Positions 1-7,929 of a DNA stretch of 64,000 nt are shown in pieces. This DNA is from Nocardia sp. SYP-A9097 (GTDB lineage Bacteria; Actinomycetota; Actinomycetes; Mycobacteriales; Mycobacteriaceae): NCBI RefSeq assembly GCF_009649815.1, contig NZ_WJIC01000028.1:34350-98349 (forward strand). The letters are read 5' to 3'. A model generated the notes under the pieces. The model saw nothing but the letters and a program-made list of their open reading frames with translations, was not told the DNA's origin and did not search any database. The translations under genes and the position numbers were made by a program. Position 1 is the first letter of the stretch, and the number at the start of each line of letters is the position of its first letter.

Positions 1-1394
1 CAGCGCATGAGAATCAGGGTGACCAGGCGGCTTTCGGGGTGGTTCCAGCGATCGAGATTGGCTGGCTGTTCGGCCTGGACCATGATCTGTTCGGCCAGTC
101 CACGAGGCAGCCGTTTGTCAGGCTTGGGGAAGTCATCGGGGTAAAACGCCGCGGTTGTCGGCAGCGATGGACCCCATTCGTGACGGCGGATCGCGTCGAG
201 GAACGCGCTCAGCGATCCGATGTCGCGGCTGCGGGAGTGCAGCGCGCGCGGGTCGGTGGCCAGGGCCGCGAGATAGCGCTCCAGCAGTGCTCGGGTGATG
301 CCGTCCAAGCCGGTGACCTCGGCCGCCGAGGTGATCAAGAATCCGGCGAGCCGAGTGATGGCTTGGACGTCAATGTAGGTTTGATTGTGGCTGCGGCCGA
401 CGCTGAGCCGCCAGCGGGCGAACCGCTTCGCCAGATCTCGCAGCTAAAGCTGTGGGATGCCGCCAAAGCGCAATCGCCGGTTGCCTTCCATGCCGACGCG
501 CCGCAGTTCCCAGACGTCCCTGGGAAACTCGGCTTCCCAGCCGGCACCGACATGCAGGTCCTCGGCGCAGCGGTGGGCGTAGCGAAGGAAAGCCAGCTGT
601 CCGTTCTAACCGTGCATGGCCTTGTGCCGGGCGTCGAAGAACTCGGTCCAGCGCTCGATCGACCAGTCCAGAATCGACACCACGTCACTCGCGGCGACCA
701 GTCCCATGACCGGGCGCGCAACCCCGGACGGGGTCTTGATCTGGCGTTCGTCATGGCGACATTGCAGCGCATACTGCATCTCCAGCTTGATCTGGCGGCG
801 GTCGCCGAAGGCGCGGAAATCGAAGCGGTCGTCGCCATAGGACTCACACAACACGATGAAATCGGCGAGCGCGGGCCGTCGAGCGGCTTCCCAGCGCGAT
901 CGGTGGCCGCCGCAGAACTGTGAACGACCCTGGGTCCAGAGTGTGCAGTAGGTCAGTGCGCAGATCGGATGATCAGGATCGTTCTCGGGGATGACATCGG
1001 CCAGCCATGCAGCCTTGTCCGGTTGGCCGGATCGTTCCCAAATCCCTTGGTGGCGAACGCATAAGCCCCGGCGGGCGCTGCTGAACCGGCAGCCGGGGAC
1101 CGCGCAGACGGTGAGTTCCTTGCGGCCGAGCCCGACCGGTGACGCGGTGACGGCGAACGTGTCGATGTCGGGGCGGCCCTGGTCTTTCCAGGAGTAGTAG
1201 TGGCCCTTACAAAGTCTGCGGGTGCGCGGCTGGCGAACACAACCCGATACGCGGCAGCCGGACGCGTCGAACACCAGCGCACCGCGCTCAGGAACGACGA
1301 TGTCAGCACGGAACTCCGGCCGCACCACCGCCATCAGCTTGCCGAGCAGTCCTGGTGTCGCAACAGGAGTCTCGGTAATCTCGACCGCGGTCAC
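1..1394 (-). pseudogene. Third tyrosine recombinase of a trio, broken by two in-frame TAG codons, running off the left edge
   Basis: Read from a GTG at 1394 that overlaps the TGA of the preceding recombinase (GTGA), so translational coupling is likely. The N-terminal part carries three tandem zinc-ribbon-like motifs of the form C-x4-C-x9/10-C-x2-H near residues 47-65, 97-115 and 145-164. Such an N-terminus suggests a DNA-binding large member of a three-recombinase set. The frame is interrupted by TAG at 606-608 (codon 263) and TAG at 444-446 (codon 317). Between and beyond these stops the same frame stays open to position 1 and still reads like protein, for example a WNHPESRLVTLILMR stretch at the edge, so these are nonsense changes rather than a frameshift. 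The catalytic C-terminus lies outside the window. Readthrough or amber suppression cannot be excluded but has no support here. Confidence 0.75.
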
Positions 1395-2497
1395 CAGCGC
1401 ACCTCCCGCCCGGTGAGGATGCCGGCCTCCGCCAACGCCCGGCGAGCGTCCTCGACGGATAAATGGCCGTAAATGTCGAGGGTTGTGGCCAGCGAGGAGT
1501 GCCCTAAAAGACTGCTCACGACCTCGATCGGTGTCTTGTTCCGAAGCAATCGGGTGGCGTAGGCATGGCGACACCAGTGCGGATCGAAGTCGAAGCCGAG
1601 CGTCTTGCGCAGTCGTAGCACCAGGTCGTAGACCGCGGCGTAGGTCCACAGGTGTCCGAACGATCCTCCCCAGAGATTAACGAAAACGTAGTCCGAATCC
1701 AGGTCCCTGTACTCGCAATGCAGATAGTCCCCGTAGAGCCGCACCAACTCGGCGCTGACCGGAACGATGCGCTGCTGCGGCGACTTCGCGCGAGCGCGGT
1801 TGTCGTTGATCCGGCGGACGACGGTCAGTTCCCGTTCGGCTACGGCCAGGTCCTCATGGCGCAGGCCGAGAGCCTCACCGATCCGAATGCCACTGTCCCA
1901 CAACAGTGCCCATAAGAAGCGATCCCGCAGCCGGGTGCAGGAATCCAGAATGGCCTGCATCTGGGTGGCCGTGATCAGCGTCGGCCGCTTGCGGGCGGCA
2001 GCAATTTTCACCGTGCGCCGCCGTTCCGGTTTGCCGCCGCTGAGGTGGTAGAGGAACGGCTTCCATCCCGACCGATGCCGCCGCGCGGGCTGCAACTCGG
2101 TGACCAGGTCTCCAAGATCGATGCCATGTCGGGCATGGAAGGTATACAGGCCGCCGACGGCGGAGAGTTTTCGATTGATGGTCACCGCCGAGCAATGATG
2201 CTGCGCCGAAGGCAACATCGACACCCCGCCCAGGCGTCCCGTGGGCGGAAGCCGCAGCCAGGAAACGAATTCGCCGAGGTCCTCCAGCCGGACCTCGCGC
2301 CAGTCCAAGCTCCGGACGTCGAGGTAGACGAACCAATCCTTCAGATCGTGCGCGTAAGCCTTGATCGTATTCGGGGACCGCTCGATATCGGTCATGTAGG
2401 CCAGGTAGCGCTCGATCGGCTCCACCGGCCCGGTGTCGCCGAGAACGGTCCAGGACTCAAGCTGCGAACCGGGCGTCAGCACCCTCTGTACGAGCAT
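1391..2497 (-). CDS. Tyrosine recombinase (second of trio), catalytic residues intact
   Basis: Site-specific integrase of about 368 aa. An N-terminal SAM-like core-binding domain (residues about 25-125) precedes the catalytic domain (about 170-360). The expected active-site set is visible: R205 in GIRIGE, a basic K238, H307 and R310 in HWCRH, H333 in LGHSS and the nucleophile Y343 in DIYGH. It would cut and rejoin DNA through a 3'-phosphotyrosine. The ATG at 2497 is chosen because GGAGG lies four bases upstream, whereas an upstream ATG at 2548 has no clear ribosome site. It overlaps the end of the first recombinase by 41 bp and ends in GTGA with the third. Three overlapping recombinases resemble the RIT (recombinases in trio) arrangement; that assignment is inference. 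This is the only member of the three that looks catalytically complete in the window. Confidence 0.85.
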   Translation of the reverse strand: MLVQRVLTPGSQLESWTVLGDTGPVEPIERYLAYMTDIERSPNTIKAYAHDLKDWFVYLDVRSLDWREVRLEDLGEFVSWLRLPPTGRLGGVSMLPSAQHHCSAVTINRKLSAVGGLYTFHARHGIDLGDLVTELQPARRHRSGWKPFLYHLSGGKPERRRTVKIAAARKRPTLITATQMQAILDSCTRLRDRFLWALLWDSGIRIGEALGLRHEDLAVAERELTVVRRINDNRARAKSPQQRIVPVSAELVRLYGDYLHCEYRDLDSDYVFVNLWGGSFGHLWTYAAVYDLVLRLRKTLGFDFDPHWCRHAYATRLLRNKTPIEVVSSLLGHSSLATTLDIYGHLSVEDARRALAEAGILTGREVRW

Positions 2498-3617
2498 CGA
2501 ACCTCCGAGAAATCTGCGTGATGGACGGCAGCAGATAACCACCTCCACGACGTCGATTCATCTGGTTCTTCTCTGCGTGGTGCACGTGACGGACACCCAT
2601 TTCTGGGCTGTAGATAGCCTGCACAAACCGCTCCGGATACCCGAACTCGATCAAGTGGGTGATGTAGGAGTGCCGTAGCGAGTGCAGATCCAATTCCTGC
2701 GGCAACCCCGCCGCGTCACGGACCGCGGTGAACGCGTCGTTGGCACTGCGGGTAGTGATACGTCCGCACCGTTCGGTCAACCAGACCGCCGGATGCCTGT
2801 CGGCACCGAACAATGTCCGCACCTGCGTGAAGTAGTGCTCGAGAACCTCGACGATCCAATCCATCTCCGGCACGGTGAGCACAGTGCGGCGCTTGGGTGG
2901 GCTCCCTCGTGAGGACTTGCCCCACCGCACATACAGTCCACCGAACCGGCCGTAGTCCCGTGCACTCGGATTCGTTCGCAGATCAGCCAAATCCAATCCC
3001 ACGGCCTCACTACGGCGCAGTCCGTACGCATAGACCGTCTTGAGCAGCACCGCGTTCCGCAAGGCCTGTATCGAGCCCTTACGACCCAGCCCGCGCACCC
3101 GCTCCACCTCGGAGTCCGCGGTGTCGAACAGCACCTGCACCTCGTCGTAGGTCAGCGCCCGCCGGCCGGGGCGGCCCTCGAACTCGGTGACGTGCACAAT
3201 CGAGTTCCACTCGTGCAGAATCTGTGTTGGTGTTTCCCCGAATCGGTTCGCGCACAACTCGATCCACCCGTAACGGCGGTCGGTGAGGTAGTCGCAGAAC
3301 AGACGCAGCGTCAGCTGGTAGCCGCGTACCGTCGAAAAGGCTGGTGACGGGGTTCCCGAGGCAAGATGGGCGAACCATGCCTCGGCTTCGGCCGGTCGCC
3401 ACTGCCACGGATACAACCCGGTGTAGGTGGCGAACCGGCGTACGACCGAAATCCGCGCCTCGATCGTCTGGGTTCTGAGGAATCGAGCGCGCTGCTGTTC
3501 GCACCACCCAGCCACCATCGATTCGTAGACCGCAGTCTCGGGATCGAGGTGAATGACGTTCGGTGCCAGCGTCAAAGCGGTCGTGGCGCTCGCCGAGTCT
3601 ATCTCGGGGCCGGACAT
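2457..3617 (-). CDS. Tyrosine recombinase (first of trio), C-terminal active site apparently damaged
   Basis: Integrase of 386 aa starting at ATG 3617. The core-binding domain is at about residues 30-130 and the catalytic domain at about 150-345. The first catalytic Arg (GLRRSE, residues 199-204) and the H312-x2-R315 box (HSLRH) are present. After FVQ at 331-333 the family normally has a V/LGH box about ten residues before the nucleophilic Tyr. Here the sequence jumps directly to AIYSPEM, so the second-His region appears deleted in frame, and the following tail (HVHHAEKNQM...) does not look like a normal recombinase C-terminus. The protein may therefore be inactive. The reading frame itself is open and it is followed by the overlapping second recombinase. 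The deletion is inferred from family knowledge, since no alignment could be run. Confidence 0.75.
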   Translation of the reverse strand: MSGPEIDSASATTALTLAPNVIHLDPETAVYESMVAGWCEQQRARFLRTQTIEARISVVRRFATYTGLYPWQWRPAEAEAWFAHLASGTPSPAFSTVRGYQLTLRLFCDYLTDRRYGWIELCANRFGETPTQILHEWNSIVHVTEFEGRPGRRALTYDEVQVLFDTADSEVERVRGLGRKGSIQALRNAVLLKTVYAYGLRRSEAVGLDLADLRTNPSARDYGRFGGLYVRWGKSSRGSPPKRRTVLTVPEMDWIVEVLEHYFTQVRTLFGADRHPAVWLTERCGRITTRSANDAFTAVRDAAGLPQELDLHSLRHSYITHLIEFGYPERFVQAIYSPEMGVRHVHHAEKNQMNRRRGGGYLLPSITQISRRFDARTEGADARFAA

Positions 3618-3624
3618 TGACCTG

Positions 3625-3772
3625 TTGTACCAAATGCAACATTGTTGCGTCTAGTGTCGATGCCTCGACCAGCGGTGAGAGCCCGTGTCGCACACCGATG
3701 GGCGCGCCGCGATACCGCGAGTAGGCATCTTCGGCATGGTTGAATCGCTCAAAGCTGTTGCATCAGATGCAA
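3625..3772. repeat. Related palindromic 15-mers upstream of the recombinase trio, possible recombinase or regulator sites
   Basis: The 178-bp gap between the recombinases and the ACP gene holds two related 15-mers: TTGTACCAAATGCAA at 3625-3639 and TTGCATCAGATGCAA at 3758-3772. The second is a perfect inverted repeat (7-bp arms, 1-nt centre). Overlapping the first is another inverted repeat, GCAAC-ATT-GTTGC, at 3636-3648. They could be recombinase core or arm sites, operators for the recombinase promoter, or chance. No target-site duplication is visible. The rest of the gap shows no gene. Confidence 0.35.
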
Positions 3773-3795
3773 TTCCGCTCGATTCCCGCATATCG

Positions 3796-4023
3796 TCAGC
3801 CGGTGTACATCTCGTAGATCTGTTCCAGCGACGCGGCTTCCAGCAGCTCGGGCAGCGGGACACTGCGACCGGTCCGCGCCTCCATCGTGGCGATGACGCT
3901 CAGCAAATGGATCGAATCCCAGCCGGGCACCGTATCGAGACTGCCGGTGGCATGTTCGGGGGTCACCGCCGCGAGTCCGATCTCATCCCGGACGATGGCG
4001 ACGAAATCGTCGATGGTGTTCAC
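3796..4023 (-). CDS. Stand-alone acyl carrier protein of the tetronate cassette
   Basis: Acyl carrier protein of 75 aa. The phosphopantetheine attachment serine is S37 in the GWDSIHLL motif. It starts at a GTG at 4023 that overlaps the TGA of the FkbH-like gene (GTGA), so the two are probably translated together. In known tetronate pathways (RK-682, abyssomicin, tetronomycin) such a discrete ACP carries the glyceryl unit made by the FkbH-like protein and presents it to a KAS III-like synthase. The immediate neighbours here are exactly those two genes. It is the last gene of the minus-strand run that begins at 6967 or at the MarR gene. Confidence 0.9.
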   Translation of the reverse strand: MNTIDDFVAIVRDEIGLAAVTPEHATGSLDTVPGWDSIHLLSVIATMEARTGRSVPLPELLEAASLEQIYEMYTG

Positions 4024-5930
4024 AGGGCGGTCTCCTTCTCGGGAACATCGAACAACAGCCGCACGTGCTCGGGTACCGCGAGCACGTCGCGCAGGGGGTG
4101 GCGGTAGGTCGTCTCGGCACCGTCATCGCGGTACCGCTCGAATCCGAACCGCGAGTACAGATCTCGTACACCCGCGTTCTTGGCAGTGGCACGGTGGGCG
4201 CCGAGAACACTCTCGCAGCCCTGCCCGCGCAGGTGCTCGAGCAGACCGGCCAGGCAGGCCTGCTCGATGCCGCGGGAGAACACCCGGCAGCTGAGCAGGA
4301 AATTCTCGATATGGGCGTCCGCGCCCTCGCGGCGCACGAAGATCGCCCCGACCATCCCGTTCTCGCCGAACCGGTCCCGCGCGCGCACGGTCAGCACCAG
4401 GGCCGCGGGGTCGGCGAGCAGCGCTTGCACATCGGCGGGCTGCAACCGGAGCGTGGTCATATTGAACTGGTTGGTCCGCAGCGTGATCTGCGAAACCCGT
4501 TGGATGTCAGCCACTTCGGCCCGCGTCAACCGCACTTCGATCCGCAATTCTCGAAGGTAGTCGGCCGTCGACTCGAACTCCTGCAGGAAATCACTGCGTG
4601 CGCTCTCGCCTCGATACAGTTCGGGACGAGACCGGTCCTCGGTGGTCAACTCGCGGACATCGAACCAGCCGTCCGCCAAGAGTCGCTCCACATGCAGCGC
4701 CGGTTCGGCATCGACCTGCACGGTGCTCACCTGCGGCAGCTCGTACCGCATCAAACCGCACTCGTACGGACTGTCGTCGACGAAGACGAAACTGTCCGGA
4801 TCGAGATTCAGCACCGCCGCGGTCTCGCGCAGATTGTCCGGCTTGGGCAGCCAATTCGCTGTCACCCGAACGAAATCGCCCTCCCGCACCGTCATATCCG
4901 GATGGTCGCGGAGCACTTCGCGCACCGGCTCGATATCGTTCTTGCTGATCGCGGTCAGCAGCACACCCTGGCTACCCAGTTGCCGGACGACCCGTTGAAA
5001 AGCCCGGAACGCCTCACCCCGATAGCTGTCGGCGACCTGGATTCCCGCCATCCCGTCATCACCGAGCACCCCACCCCACATCGTATTGTCGAGGTCCACC
5101 GCCAGCACCTTCTTCGTGCGGCCGGTCAGGTGGCGGGCCAGATGTCCCAGCTCACGCGCGAAACGGCCGAACAGCTCGGGCGACAGATGCACTTTCGCGT
5201 AGGTGCTGAGCCGCACATCCTCGGCCGGAATCCCTTCGGCCAGTAGCGGATCCAGATCGATCACCACCGTCGACGGATGCCGTTCGGGCAGTTCGAGCAG
5301 GCGGGCATTGGTCCGGCGCCACGCCGCGCCGAGCGCCGCCCGCGACCGATGGTCGACCAGTTGGGCGGCCAGCCGGCGCGGCAGCGGCAGCGTATTGAGT
5401 ACCAGGGTGGCCCCGCTGGTGGCTTCGAACCTGGTGACCAGCCATTCGATCAGCCGCTCCTTCTCCGCCAGCGCGGCGGCGACCGCCGGAACATCCCACG
5501 GCGTCGCGATATCGTCGAACACCATCATGGGGTCCAGCACACAGACCACGAGGTCCGGTCGCGCGGCGAACAGGCGGCTGTCCGGCTCGGAAAGATCGAA
5601 GACATAACCGTTGTAGTCCGATACCACCGGACACAGCAGTAAGCCGTGCCTGGCCAGCTCCGCGGTCAGGGCGGGAACCAGTGTATTCAAGGTGCCATGT
5701 CCGGTGAGGGCGACATTCAGGACCGGAGTCGAAGGATGCGCTGCGCGAATATCCGCCGGATCGACTCTGGCCAGTAGCTGTCCGGCCAGTCGCAACTGCG
5801 CCGGATCGAGTTCCCGCAACAGCGCGGTGATCACGGGGAAATCCGAGGCGAGTCGTCCGGCCCGCTGCAACTCCATGATGCGGTCGAGCGGGGCCGATTG
5901 CGGCTCGGCCGGCGTGGTGGCGTCGGTCAT
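4020..5930 (-). CDS. fkbH: FkbH-like HAD glyceryl transferase/phosphatase
   Basis: About 636 aa. An N-terminal region (residues about 1-265, SGNH-like in this family) is followed by a HAD domain with D279 and D281 in VLAVDLDNTMWGG, a later D in FVFVDDSPYE, and a C-terminal GNAT-like part. FkbH family members take 1,3-bisphosphoglycerate, dephosphorylate it and load glyceryl onto an ACP. ATG 5930 is chosen because it overlaps the stop of the KAS III-like gene (ATGA); an in-frame ATG at 5963 would intrude further into that gene. The gene ends in GTGA with the ACP. This order (KAS III-like, FkbH, ACP) is the core of tetronate biosynthesis. A second FkbH-like domain is fused to the giant PKS at 48119-63253. 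There the HAD motif reads DGDGTLWRG, so the two are diverged homologues. Confidence 0.92.
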   Translation of the reverse strand: MTDATTPAEPQSAPLDRIMELQRAGRLASDFPVITALLRELDPAQLRLAGQLLARVDPADIRAAHPSTPVLNVALTGHGTLNTLVPALTAELARHGLLLCPVVSDYNGYVFDLSEPDSRLFAARPDLVVCVLDPMMVFDDIATPWDVPAVAAALAEKERLIEWLVTRFEATSGATLVLNTLPLPRRLAAQLVDHRSRAALGAAWRRTNARLLELPERHPSTVVIDLDPLLAEGIPAEDVRLSTYAKVHLSPELFGRFARELGHLARHLTGRTKKVLAVDLDNTMWGGVLGDDGMAGIQVADSYRGEAFRAFQRVVRQLGSQGVLLTAISKNDIEPVREVLRDHPDMTVREGDFVRVTANWLPKPDNLRETAAVLNLDPDSFVFVDDSPYECGLMRYELPQVSTVQVDAEPALHVERLLADGWFDVRELTTEDRSRPELYRGESARSDFLQEFESTADYLRELRIEVRLTRAEVADIQRVSQITLRTNQFNMTTLRLQPADVQALLADPAALVLTVRARDRFGENGMVGAIFVRREGADAHIENFLLSCRVFSRGIEQACLAGLLEHLRGQGCESVLGAHRATAKNAGVRDLYSRFGFERYRDDGAETTYRHPLRDVLAVPEHVRLLFDVPEKETAL

Positions 5931-6967
5931 GGCTTCTCCACTGCGAAGCCGGCCTCGATCCACTTGCTGGATTCGATGGAAATGCAGACCGCGCGATCGC
6001 CCTCGGTCATTTTCGGAATGACACGTTCGAGTTGAAAGAATGGCGTCGCATTGCCGGTGTTGCCGATCTCGCGCACACAGGAGATCTCATGGGAGTCCGA
6101 GAGCGCGAGATGATCGACGATCAACTTCGTCATTCGGCCGGAAAGCTGTGGCGGCAGAATGAAATCGATCTCGTTCTCGTTCCAGTCGAGGTCCTCCAGC
6201 AATTCCTTCAACATCTCTTTGGCCATGACCGGCACGCTCTGCTCGATCGCCTTGTAATCCTCGGAGACCGCGGCGGCCCCGCCGCGCCCGTCGGCACTGC
6301 CACCGGCGCCGTACCACTCCACCACCTGGCCCGGCGACCGGCCCATCCCGACCAGCCGCACCATCGACCCGTGCAGGACCGGGGTCCCGGCGACCGGATC
6401 GGTGCTGAGCACCGCCGCACCCGCCCCGTCACCGAAGAGCAGGGTGTTCACGGCATAGGCCGCGTCGGCGGAGGCGAAACCCACATCGGCGTCGTAATGC
6501 TTACCGATCGATTCGGCCCCGATCACCAGTGCGGTCCGATGGCGGCCCGTCAGCAACATCTGACGTGCCACATCCAGCGCCTGCAACGCCCCTGAACAGC
6601 CCGATTGCAGCTGGAACGAGGCGATACCGTTGATTCCGAGGCGATCCGCGATCACATTCACGGTGGCGGGCATCAGCTGATCTGGGGTGGCGGTACCCAT
6701 GACGATGAGATCGATATCCTCGGGCGCCAGCGCGGCCTGCCGCAATGCCCGGGCGCCCGAGGCGGTGCCCATATCCGCGACGGTGGTGTGCCGTTCGCCG
6801 GTTCGAATATCGAACCCGTAATGCCTGCCTTTTGTTCCGATGAACATATCGACCCACTGCAGCCACGCCGAATTCATGCCGAAGCGCTCGGCGAGGGTGA
6901 CATTGTCGATGGGGTCCCCGGGCAGGAATGTTCCCACGGACAGAATATGTACATTTCGTTCAGTCAT
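5927..6967 (-). CDS. KAS III-like synthase, probable tetronate ring-forming enzyme, lacking the catalytic His
   Basis: Ketoacyl-ACP synthase III family protein, 346 aa, starting at ATG 6967 with GAAGGT about ten bases upstream. The nucleophile C124 sits in QSGCSGALQ and a late Asn is kept in IGNTGNAT (N303). The usual HQAN box is replaced by PPQLSG (about 272-277), so His becomes P273 and Asn becomes S276. Family members in tetronate clusters (RkD, AbyA1 type) join a beta-ketoacyl-ACP to glyceryl-ACP through C-C and C-O bond formation. The FkbH-like protein and ACP encoded next support that role. Loss of the decarboxylation His fits an enzyme that does not decarboxylate a malonyl donor, but that is inference. 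It stops in ATGA with fkbH. Confidence 0.88.
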   Translation of the reverse strand: MTERNVHILSVGTFLPGDPIDNVTLAERFGMNSAWLQWVDMFIGTKGRHYGFDIRTGERHTTVADMGTASGARALRQAALAPEDIDLIVMGTATPDQLMPATVNVIADRLGINGIASFQLQSGCSGALQALDVARQMLLTGRHRTALVIGAESIGKHYDADVGFASADAAYAVNTLLFGDGAGAAVLSTDPVAGTPVLHGSMVRLVGMGRSPGQVVEWYGAGGSADGRGGAAAVSEDYKAIEQSVPVMAKEMLKELLEDLDWNENEIDFILPPQLSGRMTKLIVDHLALSDSHEISCVREIGNTGNATPFFQLERVIPKMTEGDRAVCISIESSKWIEAGFAVEKP

Positions 6968-7073
6968 TCCGGACTACCTTCTGCGAATGGTGCTCGGCAG
7001 TAGAAATGGTAGAAGCCGTGGCTAAACCCGGACTAACCCCAATCTTTCGATCGAGGCAGGTCGCCGTCGTCCG

Positions 7074-7592
7074 TCAGGACAGCTGGGAGGGTACGACCGG
7101 CGCCTCGGTGGAGTCGAACAGGGTCTGCAACCCGTCTTTGAACGCGGCGCGTTCACCCTCGTCCAGACCCATCAGGAGCCGGTCCTCGAGTTGTGCTGCC
7201 GCGGCCCGGGCCCGGCCCGCCAAGGCGGTTCCCGACCGCGTCGCCCGCAGGTCGTACCGGCGGCGATCGGCGGCGCTGCGGCGGCGCTCGAGTAGCCCAC
7301 TGGACTCCAGATAGTCCACGGCGGCGACCACCGGGGTCGGATCGATACCCAATTGGTCGGCGACTTCGCGCTGCGAACTGCCCTGATTGGCGATGACCAG
7401 TTCGAGGATGTGATACGTGCGACCGGTTAGTCCGAATTGCGCGAGCAGCGATTCGATATGGGGTCCCAGCTGTACGCCGAGCTGAAATGCCAGATAGATG
7501 ACGCTGGACGACAGCGGCGTAGCGATGAGTTTGCTAGGCAGTTGCACGGACGTCGCTGGATCCCGCCAACGCTCTGGGATATCTCGGTTCAC
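7074..7592 (-). CDS. MarR-family transcriptional regulator
   Basis: About 172 aa. A winged helix-turn-helix occupies roughly residues 60-130 (HILELVIANQGSSQREVADQLGID and the wing LERRRSAADRRRYDLRAT), typical of MarR proteins, which bind palindromic operators as dimers and are often released by small ligands. The start is set at GTG 7592 because AAAGGAG lies seven bases upstream. An in-frame ATG at 7733 would add an AT-rich, non-protein-like leader containing the ATCTAGAT palindromes. The gene diverges from the AfsA-type gene and points towards the KAS III-like/FkbH/ACP genes, 106 bp downstream. It is a good candidate for a local switch of the cluster and perhaps of itself. Confidence 0.85.
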   Translation of the reverse strand: MNRDIPERWRDPATSVQLPSKLIATPLSSSVIYLAFQLGVQLGPHIESLLAQFGLTGRTYHILELVIANQGSSQREVADQLGIDPTPVVAAVDYLESSGLLERRRSAADRRRYDLRATRSGTALAGRARAAAAQLEDRLLMGLDEGERAAFKDGLQTLFDSTEAPVVPSQLS

Positions 7593-7599
7593 CTTCGAG

Positions 7600-7606
7600 C
7601 TCCTTT
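7600..7606 (-). promoter_or_regulatory. Ribosome binding site fixing the MarR start
   Basis: Minus-strand AAAGGAG, seven bases before GTG 7592. It decides in favour of this start over the ATG at 7733. Confidence 0.7.
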
Positions 7607-7640
7607 GTTCGGTGCCTGGCCGGCGGTCGACTGCAATCTT

Positions 7641-7702
7641 ATCTAGATCAACTTCACGATCGATAGAGGCAAATGATACTCGACGATTTCGATCATCTAG
7701 AT
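7641..7702. promoter_or_regulatory. Two ATCTAGAT palindromes between the MarR and AfsA genes, candidate operators
   Basis: Identical 8-bp perfect palindromes lie at 7641-7648 and 7695-7702, 54 bp apart, in a locally AT-rich stretch just upstream of the MarR gene. Two spaced copies of a palindrome beside a MarR gene fit autoregulation, but binding is untested. I see no convincing -35/-10 pair for the MarR gene here. A TTGACA at 7721 on the plus strand has no good -10. Confidence 0.45.
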
Positions 7703-7845
7703 GCGGCACTATTTTTTCACTTGACATGTCCATTATGCCAGGACCGCCCCCTTCCCCGACCCGAGCCGGTTAACAGGGTTTGAACTGTGTCCTTAAGCGA
7801 GTCCAAGGTGGCTCTCTTGCACCGGTTTTGGCGTCGATGCTCGCG

Positions 7846-7874
7846 TTGACAGATAGTCGTTCGTCTCTACGATC
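7846..7874 (+). promoter_or_regulatory. Sigma-70-type promoter of the AfsA operon
   Basis: TTGACA at 7846-7851 and TACGAT at 7869-7874 are separated by 17 bp. Transcription would start near 7881, leaving about 50 bases before ATG 7930. The region 7593-7929 otherwise holds only the MarR-side palindromes. Confidence 0.65.
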
Positions 7875-7929
7875 AGTAGCTGCGATCATATTTCTGAACC
7901 ATCGCACCAGCGAGGGAGGCTGGAAGAAA

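Noticed and set aside
39..923. Plus-strand open frame of 294 codons at the left edge
   Set aside because: It lies opposite the recombinase pseudogene, whose protein-like frame with zinc motifs explains the region better.
1395..1649. Upstream extension of the third recombinase
   Set aside because: This part lies inside the second recombinase gene in another frame. The GTG at 1394 overlapping the TGA is a better start.
3758..3772. The TTGCATCAGATGCAA palindrome as a terminator of the ACP operon
   Set aside because: The arms are only 7 bp with a 1-nt centre and no T-run follows on the minus strand, so a stable terminator hairpin is unlikely.
7721..7749. TTGACA at 7721 as a second promoter for the AfsA gene
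   Set aside because: No acceptable -10 hexamer lies 16-18 bp downstream; the pair at 7846-7874 is much better.
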